64,000 bases of DNA from Herminiimonas sp. (lineage in GTDB: Bacteria > Pseudomonadota > Gammaproteobacteria > Burkholderiales > Burkholderiaceae), in NCBI RefSeq assembly GCF_030655415.1, contig NZ_JAURVN010000009.1, positions 124,001-188,000 of the forward strand, read 5' to 3'. The notes under the pieces were generated by a model. That model searched no databases. It was given only the letters and a program-made list of their open reading frames with translations, and was not told the origin of the DNA. The stretch's first letter is position 1. Each line of letters begins with the position of its first letter. Below are positions 1-8,983 of this stretch, piece after piece. A program made the translations under genes and the position numbers.

Positions 1-306
1 CATCACTACGGCATTTTCATGCGTGGCACTGAGCCATTGACCTCACGTCTTTTCAAACCAGTACTAGTCGATGCGCAGACCAGTGAAGTGACGGACAGTC
101 GCGTATTGCCGTGGTACTTAACCGCATTGCTCGTATCACAGCCACTACACTTTGGCGATTACGGCGGCATGCCGATGAAGATCATCTGGACCCTCTTCGA
201 CTTGATGACGATCGTCGTTCTGGGCAGCGGATTGTATTTATGGTTCGTGCGACGCAAGACTAATCAATCTCGAATGGAAAAACTGATTCAGGCGCATCAA
301 GCTTAA
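1..306 (+). CDS. PepSY-associated membrane protein, C-terminal fragment
   Basis: The frame is open from base 1 and ends at a TAA, so this is the 3' end of a gene that begins outside the window. The visible 101 residues hold a segment reading PLHFGDYGGMPMK followed by a hydrophobic helix (LMTIVVLGSGLYLWF) and a basic tail. This is typical of the last transmembrane helix of PepSY_TM proteins, inner-membrane proteins that often accompany TonB-dependent iron or siderophore receptors and may reduce ferric siderophores. It is followed after 17 bases by a FecI-type sigma gene, so it probably closes another iron-uptake cassette upstream. The family call is fairly sure; the substrate is unknown. Confidence 0.8.
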   Translation, partial: HHYGIFMRGTEPLTSRLFKPVLVDAQTSEVTDSRVLPWYLTALLVSQPLHFGDYGGMPMKIIWTLFDLMTIVVLGSGLYLWFVRRKTNQSRMEKLIQAHQA

Positions 307-323
307 ATACCAGCAAATTATTC

Positions 324-836
324 ATGTCGACTACTCATACGCCAATGCAAGAACTGGAACTTCTCTACAGCAATCATCACGGATGGCTGGTAGGTTTTCT
401 GCGTCGCAAACTGGGAAATGTCGACAATGCCAATGATCTGGCGCAGGACACTTTTGCTCGGATACTTACCGCGCGCGACAGCGATGTGATTCGCGAACCG
501 CGTGCCTACCTCACCACGATTGCTTCTCGCCTGACTGCACAATACTTTCGCCGACTTGCATTGGAGCGCGCCTATCTGGATGCGTTGGCAGGCATGCCGG
601 AAGAGACATCACCGTCACCTGAAACTCGTATGCTCGTCGTCGAAGCACTCACGGCAATCAGTCGCGTACTTGATGGTTTGTCGCCTCGCGTGCGCGATAT
701 TTTTCTACTGTCGCAACTCGATGGATTAACGTACGCAGAGATAGCTACGCAGTTCGACATGTCCGTGAATGCAGTACAAAAATCCATGATCAGAGCTTTT
801 CAACATTGCTATGCCGCAGTCTACGCACCACAATAA
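324..836 (+). CDS. FecI-type ECF sigma factor
   Basis: A 170-residue extracytoplasmic-function sigma factor. Region 2 is seen around residues 10-75 (LYSNHHGWLVGFLRRKL, then DLAQDTFARIL) and region 4 around 105-165 (LSPRVRDIFLLSQLDGLTYAEIA followed by a recognition helix). In the FecI family such factors direct RNA polymerase to the promoter of a linked TonB-dependent receptor after a FecR protein relays an outer-membrane signal. Here the order sigma, FecR (848), receptor (2014) fits that model exactly. I see no clear Shine-Dalgarno site before the ATG; a second ATG lies at 342. The ligand cannot be told from sequence. Confidence 0.9.
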   Translation: MSTTHTPMQELELLYSNHHGWLVGFLRRKLGNVDNANDLAQDTFARILTARDSDVIREPRAYLTTIASRLTAQYFRRLALERAYLDALAGMPEETSPSPETRMLVVEALTAISRVLDGLSPRVRDIFLLSQLDGLTYAEIATQFDMSVNAVQKSMIRAFQHCYAAVYAPQ

Positions 837-847
837 ATATTCATACC

Positions 848-1861
848 ATGGCATCTCATACTCTATTCACAAAGCTATCTGACACGAGCGGGCACATCGA
901 TCCAGCCATCGTCAAACAGGCGATAGCCTGGTTAGTTACACTGCAATCGGGCGGGGCGAATGATGCGGAACGACGCGCATGCGCGACATGGCGCAAGGCT
1001 GATCCAGCACATGAACAAGCATGGCAACGATTGAATATGCTCGGGCAAGATTTACGCAGTGGCAGTAATCACGTAACACCACCATTACTTCGCTCAGTCT
1101 TGCGAAATGCGGATGGCAACACACGCCGCATGGTCTTGCGATCACTCGTCGGTCTTGGTGTCATCGCTGGCAGCGCAGTCGTTATACGCAAACAAGCAGT
1201 ATGGCAAACCGCAACAGCAGATCATCACACCAACACCGGCGAACAACGCAATATCGTGCTGACAGATGGCACACGCGTCATGCTCAACACTGCAACAGCG
1301 ATCGATGTGCGTTTCGATAATAATCTGCGCCAAATTGTGTTGCATAGCGGCGAGATCATGGTGACAACAGCAAAAGACATTACTGGCAGACCGTTTGAAG
1401 TTGCGACCAATAATGGCAGCATTCGTCCTATTGGCACGCGCTTTACGGTCAGACACAATCTTTTGAATAGCCCATCTACCACCGCCGTTGCAGTGATGGA
1501 GGGTGCAGTCAACGTCGCAGCATCCAGTGGCGATACTTTACGCGTCAACGCTGGCGAGCAAACACGCTTCACTGCAATGTCGGTTTTGACACCATTTACT
1601 TTGGATGACGCCATCGCAGCATGGACCGACGGCGTGCTGGTGGTAGAGCGGATGCGACTGGCTGAATTTGTAAACGAACTTGACCGCTATCGCAAAGGCG
1701 TATTGCGCTGCGATTCGGCAGTGGCAGACCTCTTGGTCAGCGGCTCCTACCCTTTGCATGATACCGACGCAGTGCTCGGATTATTAAGCGAAACCTTGCC
1801 CTTGAAAATCAGTCATCTGACACGCTATTGGACAACCATCGAAGCCAGTAAAAAAACTTGA
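848..1861 (+). CDS. FecR-type anti-sigma / signal relay protein
   Basis: About 337 residues. The N-terminal 80 residues match the FecR N-terminal (DUF4880) region, with AIAWLVTLQSG and HEQAWQRL motifs that bind the sigma factor in the cytoplasm. A single membrane helix lies near residues 94-115 (LVGLGVIAGSAVVI), followed by a periplasmic FecR domain (NIVLTDGTRVMLNTATAIDV, IGTRFTVR) and a C-terminal domain that contacts the receptor's signalling domain. I start it at the ATG at 848, because an upstream in-frame start at 806 would overlap the sigma gene by 31 bases and FecR proteins normally begin close to this motif. It works with the sigma gene upstream and the receptor downstream. Confidence 0.88.
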   Translation: MASHTLFTKLSDTSGHIDPAIVKQAIAWLVTLQSGGANDAERRACATWRKADPAHEQAWQRLNMLGQDLRSGSNHVTPPLLRSVLRNADGNTRRMVLRSLVGLGVIAGSAVVIRKQAVWQTATADHHTNTGEQRNIVLTDGTRVMLNTATAIDVRFDNNLRQIVLHSGEIMVTTAKDITGRPFEVATNNGSIRPIGTRFTVRHNLLNSPSTTAVAVMEGAVNVAASSGDTLRVNAGEQTRFTAMSVLTPFTLDDAIAAWTDGVLVVERMRLAEFVNELDRYRKGVLRCDSAVADLLVSGSYPLHDTDAVLGLLSETLPLKISHLTRYWTTIEASKKT

Positions 1862-1887
1862 AGCGCCGCGTCAATAATTTACCCACA

Positions 1888-1983
1888 TGCTTAGTTAAGC
1901 AGCCAAAAAATATTTTCAAATACGAAGGCAGGTTTCCAGAACTCGTGCATCAACAGAAATAGAGGCGCTGCAAACAGAGCGCC
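1888..1983 (+). other. two short hairpins between fecR-like gene and receptor gene
   Basis: The gap holds a perfect 14-base palindrome TGCTTAGTTAAGCA at 1888-1901 and a hairpin with a GGCGCT/AGCGCC stem and 8-base loop at 1964-1983, the latter 30 bases before the receptor start. Neither has a U-run, so they are not simple terminators. They could mark an attenuation, processing or operator site between anti-sigma and receptor genes. Function is not known. Confidence 0.35.
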
Positions 1984-2013
1984 GCATTTCCAGCCCGATT
2001 AAAAGGAACCAAG

Positions 2014-4467
2014 ATGCCCCACCAGTTCAAGCACGATGCAGGCATGCATCGTCACCCAGCCATGACCATCACACCAATCGCCCATGCCGCACGCCTCGCG
2101 CTGTGCAGTGCGTTGCTGGTTAGTACCGCCTTTGTACCGGCGATGGCGCAAAACACTCCTGATGCAGCTGTTCGTTCAGAAGCTGCCCGTCAATACAATA
2201 TTCCTGCAGGCTCGCTGGACCAAGTACTCGGTCGCTTTGGTCGCGAAGCCGGTGCACTGGTCGCGATTGATCCTGAACTGACGGCAGGTGAGCAAAGCTC
2301 CGGCCTCAAAGGTAGTTATTCGGTAAGCGGCGGCCTGGATGCAATTCTTGGCACACATCGTTTGGAAGCCGTGCCAGGTACGAATGGTGGTTATCGTCTG
2401 CGTCGCGTTGCCCCTGGTGTCAGCACACTGCCTGCAGTAACTGTTTCTGGCGTAGCGACAACCGATTTACCAGCAGTTTATGCGGGTGGACAAATTGCGC
2501 GTGGCGGCAGCCTGGGATTGTTGGGCACACAGAACGTAATGGATACCCCATTCAGCACTGTCAACTACACCGCTGAACTATTGGAAGACCAGCAAGCCCG
2601 CACACTGGCTGACGTTGTTGTGAATGATGCATCCGTGCGTATGACGACTGGTGGTGGTGGCTTCGACGATACCTTCCAAATTCGCGGTTATGCCGTAGGT
2701 GCAGGAGACGTTGGCCTTAACGGCCTCTACGGTCTGATCTCTTCGAGCCGTGTGCCAGCACAAATAGTAGAACGCGCCGAATTACTAAAGGGACCAGGCG
2801 CACTAGTAAACGGTATGCCACCCGGCGGTAGTGTCGGCGGTAGTATCAACACCGTTACAAAACGCGCGAACGATACCCCACTCACGCGTCTCACAACTAC
2901 CTATCAAAGCGAATCCAACTTTACTTTGCACTTGGACACGGGGCGACGCTTCGGTGAAGACAACGCTTGGGGCATTCGCTTCAATGGATTAGCACGCGAT
3001 GGTGAGGGAAGCGTCAATGGCAATGACCAAAAAAGCACGCTAGGCGCGGTTGCTTTAGATTATCGTGGCAGCAAGTTACGCTGGTCGCTCGACGTGATCG
3101 ATCAACGCGACGACACTGACAACTACCGTCCTCAAATCAGTCTTTCCAGCGTAACTGGTGTTATTCCAGCACCGCCAGACGCGCGTACAAATTTCTTCCC
3201 CGGCACATCGCTGCAACAAACTGATTCAACCATAGCAACACGAGTTGATTACGACTTTAACGACTCATTGAGCGGTTTCGCTGCAATCGGCTACCGCGAT
3301 GGGCATAACGAACAAATTTTCCCAACCACAACTGCTGTGCTCGCAAACGGGAACTTCGACGCAACTAGTTCTTTTTATGACTCTTACAGCAAAACCCGCA
3401 GCGCCGCCGCCGGCCTGCGCTGGCGCTTTGATACAGCAAGCGTTAAGCACAATATTTCAATCGGTGTAAACCAACTTTGGCAAGAAACAGGCAATGCCTC
3501 ACTGGGTCAACCCGGGACCGTTGCGTCCAACATTTACAGACCGGTACCGATTCTTCCTGTCACTGTCTTCCGGCGCGCTCCTGGCAGAGCTTCCGATACC
3601 ACACTCAGCAGCTTCGCAATCTCGGACACCATGTCATTCGCAAACGACCGAGTATTGTTAACAGTCGGCGCTCGTGATCAGACTGTAGATGCAAAAAGCT
3701 GGACCCCAGCGACTAGCGTGCCGGGTACACCTTATAAGGCCAGCTCCATTACTCCAATCGGGGCTGTTGTGTTCAAGCCCGTTGAAAATGTTTCTCTGTA
3801 TGCAAATTACACAGCGGGTCTATCTCGAGGGGCCGTTGTCGGCACGGGCTTCAACAATACCGGTTCGGTACTTGCACCTTTTAAATCAAAGCAATATGAA
3901 GGTGGTGTCAAAGTAGATTGGGGCCGTTTCACGACCACTGCCGCGGTCTACCAAATTACTCGTCCAGCTATCCAGAACGACACTACGACAACGCCTCTGC
4001 CAACCCGCGGTTATTTTGGCGAGCAACGCAATCGCGGTTTGGAACTGACAACCTATGGCGAACTGCAACGCGGCTTGCGCGGCATGGCTAGCATCGCTTT
4101 TGTCGAACCAAAGCTGACAAGCACACCAAATGGAGCAAATCAAGGTAACGATGCGGCTGGGGTACCAGATACTACTGCAAGCGCCAGCCTAGATTGGGAC
4201 ACCCCATGGGTCTCAGGCTTGGCACTCAACACCCGCGTAATTTACACCTCAGGTTCGTTTCTAACGACAACGAATACTCAGAAGTTTGATAGTTGGACTC
4301 GTTATGACATCGGCGCTCGTTACCGCAGTTCGGTAGGCAATAAACCAGTTGTTTTCCGCGCCAATATCGAGAATCTGTTCGACAAAAATTATTGGCTCAC
4401 AACAGGTACATATGTTGCTGTCGGCTCGCCACGCACATTGGTCTTGTCTGCATCGATCGACTTCTAA
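2014..4467 (+). CDS. TonB-dependent siderophore receptor with signalling domain
   Basis: An 817-residue outer-membrane transporter. It has a signal peptide ending near AMAQ (about residue 46), a secretin/TonB N-terminal (STN) signalling domain at about 58-135 (YNIPAGSLDQVLGRFGREAG), a plug domain near 170-290 (LADVVVNDASVRM, FQIRGYAVG, ERAELLKGPGALVNG) and a 22-strand barrel to the end. The C-terminus is SIDF, with the terminal Phe expected of an outer-membrane protein. AAAAGGAACC lies just before the ATG and supports this start over an in-frame ATG at 2062. The STN domain shows that it signals through the FecR protein at 848. Ligand class (ferric siderophore) is inferred. Confidence 0.92.
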   Translation: MPHQFKHDAGMHRHPAMTITPIAHAARLALCSALLVSTAFVPAMAQNTPDAAVRSEAARQYNIPAGSLDQVLGRFGREAGALVAIDPELTAGEQSSGLKGSYSVSGGLDAILGTHRLEAVPGTNGGYRLRRVAPGVSTLPAVTVSGVATTDLPAVYAGGQIARGGSLGLLGTQNVMDTPFSTVNYTAELLEDQQARTLADVVVNDASVRMTTGGGGFDDTFQIRGYAVGAGDVGLNGLYGLISSSRVPAQIVERAELLKGPGALVNGMPPGGSVGGSINTVTKRANDTPLTRLTTTYQSESNFTLHLDTGRRFGEDNAWGIRFNGLARDGEGSVNGNDQKSTLGAVALDYRGSKLRWSLDVIDQRDDTDNYRPQISLSSVTGVIPAPPDARTNFFPGTSLQQTDSTIATRVDYDFNDSLSGFAAIGYRDGHNEQIFPTTTAVLANGNFDATSSFYDSYSKTRSAAAGLRWRFDTASVKHNISIGVNQLWQETGNASLGQPGTVASNIYRPVPILPVTVFRRAPGRASDTTLSSFAISDTMSFANDRVLLTVGARDQTVDAKSWTPATSVPGTPYKASSITPIGAVVFKPVENVSLYANYTAGLSRGAVVGTGFNNTGSVLAPFKSKQYEGGVKVDWGRFTTTAAVYQITRPAIQNDTTTTPLPTRGYFGEQRNRGLELTTYGELQRGLRGMASIAFVEPKLTSTPNGANQGNDAAGVPDTTASASLDWDTPWVSGLALNTRVIYTSGSFLTTTNTQKFDSWTRYDIGARYRSSVGNKPVVFRANIENLFDKNYWLTTGTYVAVGSPRTLVLSASIDF

Positions 4468-4491
4468 AATCGTCTGCATTAGTTTTACTTA

Positions 4492-4530
4492 ATGCCTTCT
4501 TTTCTTAACTGGAAAAGAAGGCATTTTTAT
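4492..4530 (+). terminator. Rho-independent terminator after receptor gene
   Basis: A perfect 13-bp stem (ATGCCTTCTTTTC pairing with GAAAAGAAGGCAT), a 7-base loop and a following T-run lie 25 bases after the receptor stop. It closes the first iron cassette. Confidence 0.9.
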
Positions 4531-4587
4531 GTACGCCAGCTACAACTCTCAACATCACCAATCATTGACGATGGCACGATCCCAATG

Positions 4588-4607
4588 CATAATGAGAACA
4601 ATTCTCA
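4588..4607 (+). promoter_or_regulatory. candidate Fur box upstream of second ECF sigma gene
   Basis: The 19 bases at 4588-4606 (CATAATGAGAACAATTCTC) agree with the classic Fur consensus GATAATGATAATCATTATC at 14 positions. They contain a perfect inverted repeat TGAGAA-CAA-TTCTCA at 4593-4607. It sits about 85 bases before the sigma gene, a suitable place for iron repression of the cassette. Matching was by eye. Confidence 0.6.
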
Positions 4608-4689
4608 ACAAAGCCCAGCCAGCACACCCATCGCGGATTGCAAGCCAGCTTGATGATGCCGCTCAGGCATCGCATTTCTGGAGCATGTC

Positions 4690-5199
4690 GTGCACGCCGC
4701 AATTCCTTCCGATCCTGTCGCACAGTTATACAGCGAGCATCATGGCTGGCTCTTGGGCTGGCTACGTCGCAAATTGAATTCCGCCGATCATGCGGCTGAT
4801 CTTGCTCAAGATACTTTTGTCCGCTTGCTCACCGTTCCGGCAGAACGTACCGCATTCAATCTACGCGAACCGCGCGCCTATTTGACTACCGTTGCGCAAC
4901 GACTGGTGATCGATCATTACCGTCGGCAATCGCTTGAACAGGCATGGCTGGATACGCTGGCCTTGATGCCCGAGCCGATGACGCCATCACTGGAAGAGCG
5001 CCTAATCATTTTGGAAATGTTGCACAAGGTCGATGCGATGCTAGATGGCTTAGCGCCAAGGGTACGCAGCACCTTTTTGCTATCCCAGCTGGAAGGTCTC
5101 GGTTATGCGGCGATTGCCACGCGTCTGCACATTAGCGAACGGACAGTTAAGCGCTATATGGCACAGGCGTTCGAACAATGCATTTTGCTCATCGCATGA
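4690..5199 (+). CDS. FecI-type ECF sigma factor, second cassette
   Basis: A 169-residue ECF sigma factor similar in layout to the one at 324: region 2 near residues 12-80 (LYSEHHGWLLGWLRRKL, DLAQDTFVRLL) and region 4 near 108-165 (LAPRVRSTFLLSQLEGLGYAAIATRL). The start is a GTG with GGAG six bases upstream; the nearby ATG at 4685 is out of frame. The stop overlaps the start of the next fecR-like gene (ATGA), which implies translational coupling. A candidate Fur box lies upstream. It probably switches on the receptor gene at 6292. Confidence 0.9.
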   Translation: MHAAIPSDPVAQLYSEHHGWLLGWLRRKLNSADHAADLAQDTFVRLLTVPAERTAFNLREPRAYLTTVAQRLVIDHYRRQSLEQAWLDTLALMPEPMTPSLEERLIILEMLHKVDAMLDGLAPRVRSTFLLSQLEGLGYAAIATRLHISERTVKRYMAQAFEQCILLIA

Positions 5200-6185
5200 A
5201 TCCCACCATCGATACTCTTGCCATGCCGGTCGATCCGCAAGCAGCACGCGAAGCTGCGCACTGGTTGATGCGACTTCACTCTGGCCAGCCCAATGACGAC
5301 GATAAACAGGAATGTCTAGCGTGGCGAGCGCGCCATCCTAAACATGAAATCGCATGGCAACGCGCAGAGCTGGTGAGTCGTACTTTTGGCATGATTCCCT
5401 CTTCGCTCGGTATGCCGACGCTGGATCGCCCCACTTCGTTTGATCGCCGTGCCTCACTTAAAACACTGGCACTACTGATTGCTGGCGGACCGATGGTCTG
5501 GGCGGCTTATCGCACACAACCATGGCAGGAATGGCTAGCCAGCGCGCAAACAGCGACTGGGGAAATTCGGCAGATGACGCTTAGCGATGGCACGCGCATC
5601 GCATTGAATACCGATAGCGCCATTGACGTTGTTTTCGACGAATCGACACGTCTGATCAAGTTGCACCTTGGTGAAGTTCATATCGAAACTGCAGCTGATA
5701 CTGCACCGCACTATCGGCCATTTATCGTGCAATCAGCCAGTGGCACTGCACGTGCACTCGGCACACGTTTTACCGTACGGCAGGAAGACAAACTATTTTT
5801 TGCAAAAACACATGTCGCCGTAACCGAAGGGGCGGTTGAGCTGAGGCCAGCGGATGCACGACTCGCATTACGTGTGATCAAGGCTGGTGAGCAAGGAAGT
5901 TTTGATCGCGATGGTAGCGATGAGATCACTTCTATCGAACTACAAGCGGATGCATGGGTAGATGGCATCCTCTTTGCAGAAAACACCCGACTCGCTGATA
6001 TCGTGCCGCAGATCGCACGCTACCGCAGCGGTGTCCTGCGCTGCGATCCAGCAATTGCAGACCTGCGCGTTTCCGGCGCGTTTCAACTAAAAGATACCGA
6101 CAATATCCTCGCGCTGCTGCAACAATCGTTGCCGATCCGTATACGCAAACATACAAACTATTGGGTCATGCTGGAACCAGCCTGA
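5196..6185 (+). CDS. FecR-type anti-sigma / signal relay protein, second cassette
   Basis: About 329 residues starting at the ATG of an ATGA overlap with the sigma gene. It has an N-terminal sigma-binding region (EAAHWLMRLHSGQPNDDDKQ, HEIAWQRAE), one membrane helix near residues 86-107 (LKTLALLIAGGPMVWAAY), a periplasmic FecR domain (MTLSDGTRIALNTDSAIDV, LGTRFTVR) and a C-terminal domain (RSGVLRCDPAIADLRVSGAF) also found in the first FecR. A longer in-frame start at 5178 is less likely. The parallel structure suggests duplication of an iron cassette followed by divergence. Confidence 0.9.
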   Translation: MNPTIDTLAMPVDPQAAREAAHWLMRLHSGQPNDDDKQECLAWRARHPKHEIAWQRAELVSRTFGMIPSSLGMPTLDRPTSFDRRASLKTLALLIAGGPMVWAAYRTQPWQEWLASAQTATGEIRQMTLSDGTRIALNTDSAIDVVFDESTRLIKLHLGEVHIETAADTAPHYRPFIVQSASGTARALGTRFTVRQEDKLFFAKTHVAVTEGAVELRPADARLALRVIKAGEQGSFDRDGSDEITSIELQADAWVDGILFAENTRLADIVPQIARYRSGVLRCDPAIADLRVSGAFQLKDTDNILALLQQSLPIRIRKHTNYWVMLEPA

Positions 6186-6241
6186 CTAAAAATAAATCAC
6201 AAACTACCTCTTTAACGTGTCCCTTTTTCAAAAACGCTTCG

Positions 6242-6270
6242 TCAGATTAAACAGGACCAGAACAATCTGA
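6242..6270 (+). other. hairpin between fecR-like gene and second receptor gene
   Basis: TCAGATT and AATCTGA form a 7-bp stem around a 15-base loop, about 20 bases before the receptor start. There is no T-run. It lies in the same relative place as the hairpins of the first cassette. Confidence 0.3.
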
Positions 6271-6291
6271 TCAATCGAAAGGGAAAGTTTC

Positions 6292-8778
6292 ATGTCGCAA
6301 GCAACTCGCCGCATTACGCCGGCACCAACGCTCACACTCCGACCTTCTGCACGTGCCGTTCGTCATGTATTGACGCTGATGCTGGCCGCAAGCTGCATCG
6401 CAGGATTTGATGCGCATCAAGCACACGCTGCTGAAGCAAATGAAATTACCAACACGCGCAGCTACAACATCAGCGCTGGCGCATTGAGTCCGGCCTTATC
6501 CTCTTTTGCAGCAAAAGCTGGTGTCAGCATTTCTGCTGAAGCCTCACTGCTGGCCGGTCTGACAAGCAAGGGCTTACAAGGCAATTATTCATTGCAAGAA
6601 GGTTTTAATCGCTTGCTGGAAGGCAGCGGTTTGGAGGCCGTGTCGCAAGGAAGTGGCAACTACACCGTGCGCAAACTGCCGGCGAATAATGCTACGACCT
6701 TGCCAACCATCACGGCGACTGCTGCTAATACTGCCGTAAGTGAAGGTAGCAATTCTTATACAACTGGCAGCATGAGTACAGCCACCGGACTATCCTTGTC
6801 GCAACGACAAACGCCGCAGTCCATCAGCATCGTGTCGCGCCAGCAGATGGATGATTTTGGCCTGACCACTTTGCAGGACGTAGCGCAGGTAACGCCAGGT
6901 ATTTACAGCAAGGGACAGGGCGTCAGCGAGCAGGAAATGACTTATTACTCGCGCGGCTTTGCGATGAACCATGTGAATGTCGATGGCCTGGCGCTGGATG
7001 TCACCGGCTTTAATGAACGCAATGTGTCGGCCGACATGATCATGTACGACCGCGTGGAAGTGGTACGTGGCGCTACCGGTTTGATGGAAGGGGCTGGCGC
7101 GCCGGCCGGCAGCATCAATCTGATACGCAAGCGCCCGGTTGCGTCGCCTCTTTTCAATGCCTCGGCCAGCATAGGTTCGTGGAACAGCAAACAACTGACG
7201 GTCGATGCCAGCCGCGCATTGAATGAAGCGGCGACTCTGCGCGGCCGCGTTGCCGCAAGCTGGAGTGACAGCGAGAGCTTCGTCGATGTGGTCAACACCA
7301 AGAACGGCACGCTGTACGGGATAGTCGAAGCGGACCTGACACCGGACACGACGCTTGGTCTTGGCTTTTCCCTGCAGCGCACGCGCAACGATGGCATCTC
7401 CATCGGTCTGCCTACGTATGCCGATGGACGCCACATGAATCTGCCGCGCTCGACTTTCCTCAACGAGGCGAATTCTTTTATAAATCGCGACAACGATGTG
7501 CTGTTTGCAGATCTTGAAACTCGGCTTGCAGGCGGCTGGCGCAGCAAATTTTCGATCTCCCACATCAATGCAGAATCCGATTCGCGCTATACCAATAACA
7601 ACCGCATCCTGGGACAAGCATTTACATTCAACAAGTCAGAAACTGGCTGGGCATACAGCACGCAACAAGTGATTGCTGACATGCGCGTGAGCGGTCCGAT
7701 TGAATTATTCGGACGCCAGCACGAGCTACTGCTTGGCGCCAGTTATCGCAACGATGATTCCGACGCCAGTCAGACATGGAGATCGGGAGGGAACCAGGCT
7801 TTCGATATCAATAACTGGAATCCCTATTCCTACATATCAAATGGCAGTCCTGCAGCACCGTACAACTGGGGCAGAAAAACCAAGGAAAAAGGCTTGTACG
7901 CAAGCGGCAATTTCAGCCTGGCCGAACCCTTGCATTTGATTGCGGGTGCTCGCGTAGGTTGGTACACCCAGGATGTCACCGGATGGTACGGCACCACACC
8001 GACCTGGCGCCGCGGCCTGGAAGAAAATGCAAAAATCATTCCTTATCTCGGGCTGGTATACGACCTCGACAAACAGCATTCCGTGTATGCCAGCTGGACA
8101 CAGATTTTTCAGCCGCAAAGCTCCATGGACGTCAACGGCAATACGCTGGATCCAATGTCGGGGACCAATTATGAAATTGGTGTGAAAGGCGAATATTTTG
8201 GTGGCAAGCTCAACACCAGCGCAGCGCTGTTCCGTATAGAGCAAAGCAATCGCGCCATACGTGACGAACAGAACTGCCCGACGAGTGGCGCAATTTCCTG
8301 CTCGCGCGCAGCCGGCGAAATCCTCAGTGAGGGTGTAGAACTGGAATTGTCCGGCGCGCTTACACCGCGCTGGCAGATTGCCGGTGGCTACACTTATGTG
8401 ATGGCGACCTTCACCAAGGACGGCAATCCCAACAATATTGGCAAACGCGCGGCCACCGATGAACCGCGCCATCTGTTCAAGTTGTATACCAACTATCGTT
8501 TGCCGGGCGCGCTGGAAAAATGGAATGTAGGCGCTTCCGTCTATTCACAAAACAGGATCTATCGCAATGACGCCACTTACAACACGGAGCAAGGCACCTA
8601 TGCGATCTTCGGTTTGACGGCCGGTTACAAGGTCAGCGAAAACCTTCAACTACGATTAAATATCGACAACGTATTTGACCGCACTTATTACTCGGCGCTG
8701 GGCTATACGTGGTCGGGCGGACTGGAACGCTACGGCGCACCACGCAGCGCACTTCTTACGTTGAATTACAAAATGTAA
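6292..8778 (+). CDS. TonB-dependent siderophore receptor (FpvA/FoxA-like)
   Basis: An 828-residue outer-membrane receptor. A long signal peptide ends near HQAHA (about residue 46). An STN domain follows at about 58-130 (YNISAGALSPALSSFAAKAG), then a plug at about 165-280 (RQTPQSISIVSRQQMDDF, YDRVEVVRGATGLMEGAGAPAG) and the barrel. The plug motifs are those of the ferrichrome/ferripyoverdine receptor family. GAAAGGGAAAG precedes the ATG. The STN domain points to signalling through the FecR at 5196. Oddly the protein ends NYKM rather than with an aromatic residue. The exact siderophore is not deducible. Confidence 0.92.
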   Translation: MSQATRRITPAPTLTLRPSARAVRHVLTLMLAASCIAGFDAHQAHAAEANEITNTRSYNISAGALSPALSSFAAKAGVSISAEASLLAGLTSKGLQGNYSLQEGFNRLLEGSGLEAVSQGSGNYTVRKLPANNATTLPTITATAANTAVSEGSNSYTTGSMSTATGLSLSQRQTPQSISIVSRQQMDDFGLTTLQDVAQVTPGIYSKGQGVSEQEMTYYSRGFAMNHVNVDGLALDVTGFNERNVSADMIMYDRVEVVRGATGLMEGAGAPAGSINLIRKRPVASPLFNASASIGSWNSKQLTVDASRALNEAATLRGRVAASWSDSESFVDVVNTKNGTLYGIVEADLTPDTTLGLGFSLQRTRNDGISIGLPTYADGRHMNLPRSTFLNEANSFINRDNDVLFADLETRLAGGWRSKFSISHINAESDSRYTNNNRILGQAFTFNKSETGWAYSTQQVIADMRVSGPIELFGRQHELLLGASYRNDDSDASQTWRSGGNQAFDINNWNPYSYISNGSPAAPYNWGRKTKEKGLYASGNFSLAEPLHLIAGARVGWYTQDVTGWYGTTPTWRRGLEENAKIIPYLGLVYDLDKQHSVYASWTQIFQPQSSMDVNGNTLDPMSGTNYEIGVKGEYFGGKLNTSAALFRIEQSNRAIRDEQNCPTSGAISCSRAAGEILSEGVELELSGALTPRWQIAGGYTYVMATFTKDGNPNNIGKRAATDEPRHLFKLYTNYRLPGALEKWNVGASVYSQNRIYRNDATYNTEQGTYAIFGLTAGYKVSENLQLRLNIDNVFDRTYYSALGYTWSGGLERYGAPRSALLTLNYKM

Positions 8779-8795
8779 TCGTCTAATTGATGGAG

Positions 8796-8827
8796 CCGTT
8801 CCCGCTAAAGCCGGAACGGTTTTTTTA
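8796..8827 (+). terminator. Rho-independent terminator after second receptor gene
   Basis: A 7-bp stem (CCGTTCC/GGAACGG) with a 10-base loop and seven T residues lies 18 bases after the receptor stop. Confidence 0.85.
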
Positions 8828-8983
8828 TAACGTGACATCATGTGCTTGCCGCTATTTTTTTGCGCACCACGAAAGTTGATCGTGATAACTGCGTTGCTCG
8901 ATCGTGCATTCTGCAAAAGACAGGTTTCGATGGCTACGACAAAGGCCGTTACAATACAAATTCGCGTCCTTTAAAATCCCGCC

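Noticed and set aside
4573..4590. Sigma-54-like TGGCACG...TGCAT before the second ECF sigma gene
   Set aside because: The GG and GC doublets are 14 bases apart rather than 12, which sigma-54 does not tolerate.
6790..7617. 275-codon ORF opposite the second receptor gene
   Set aside because: Antisense to an intact TonB-dependent receptor with full motifs; no independent evidence for a gene.
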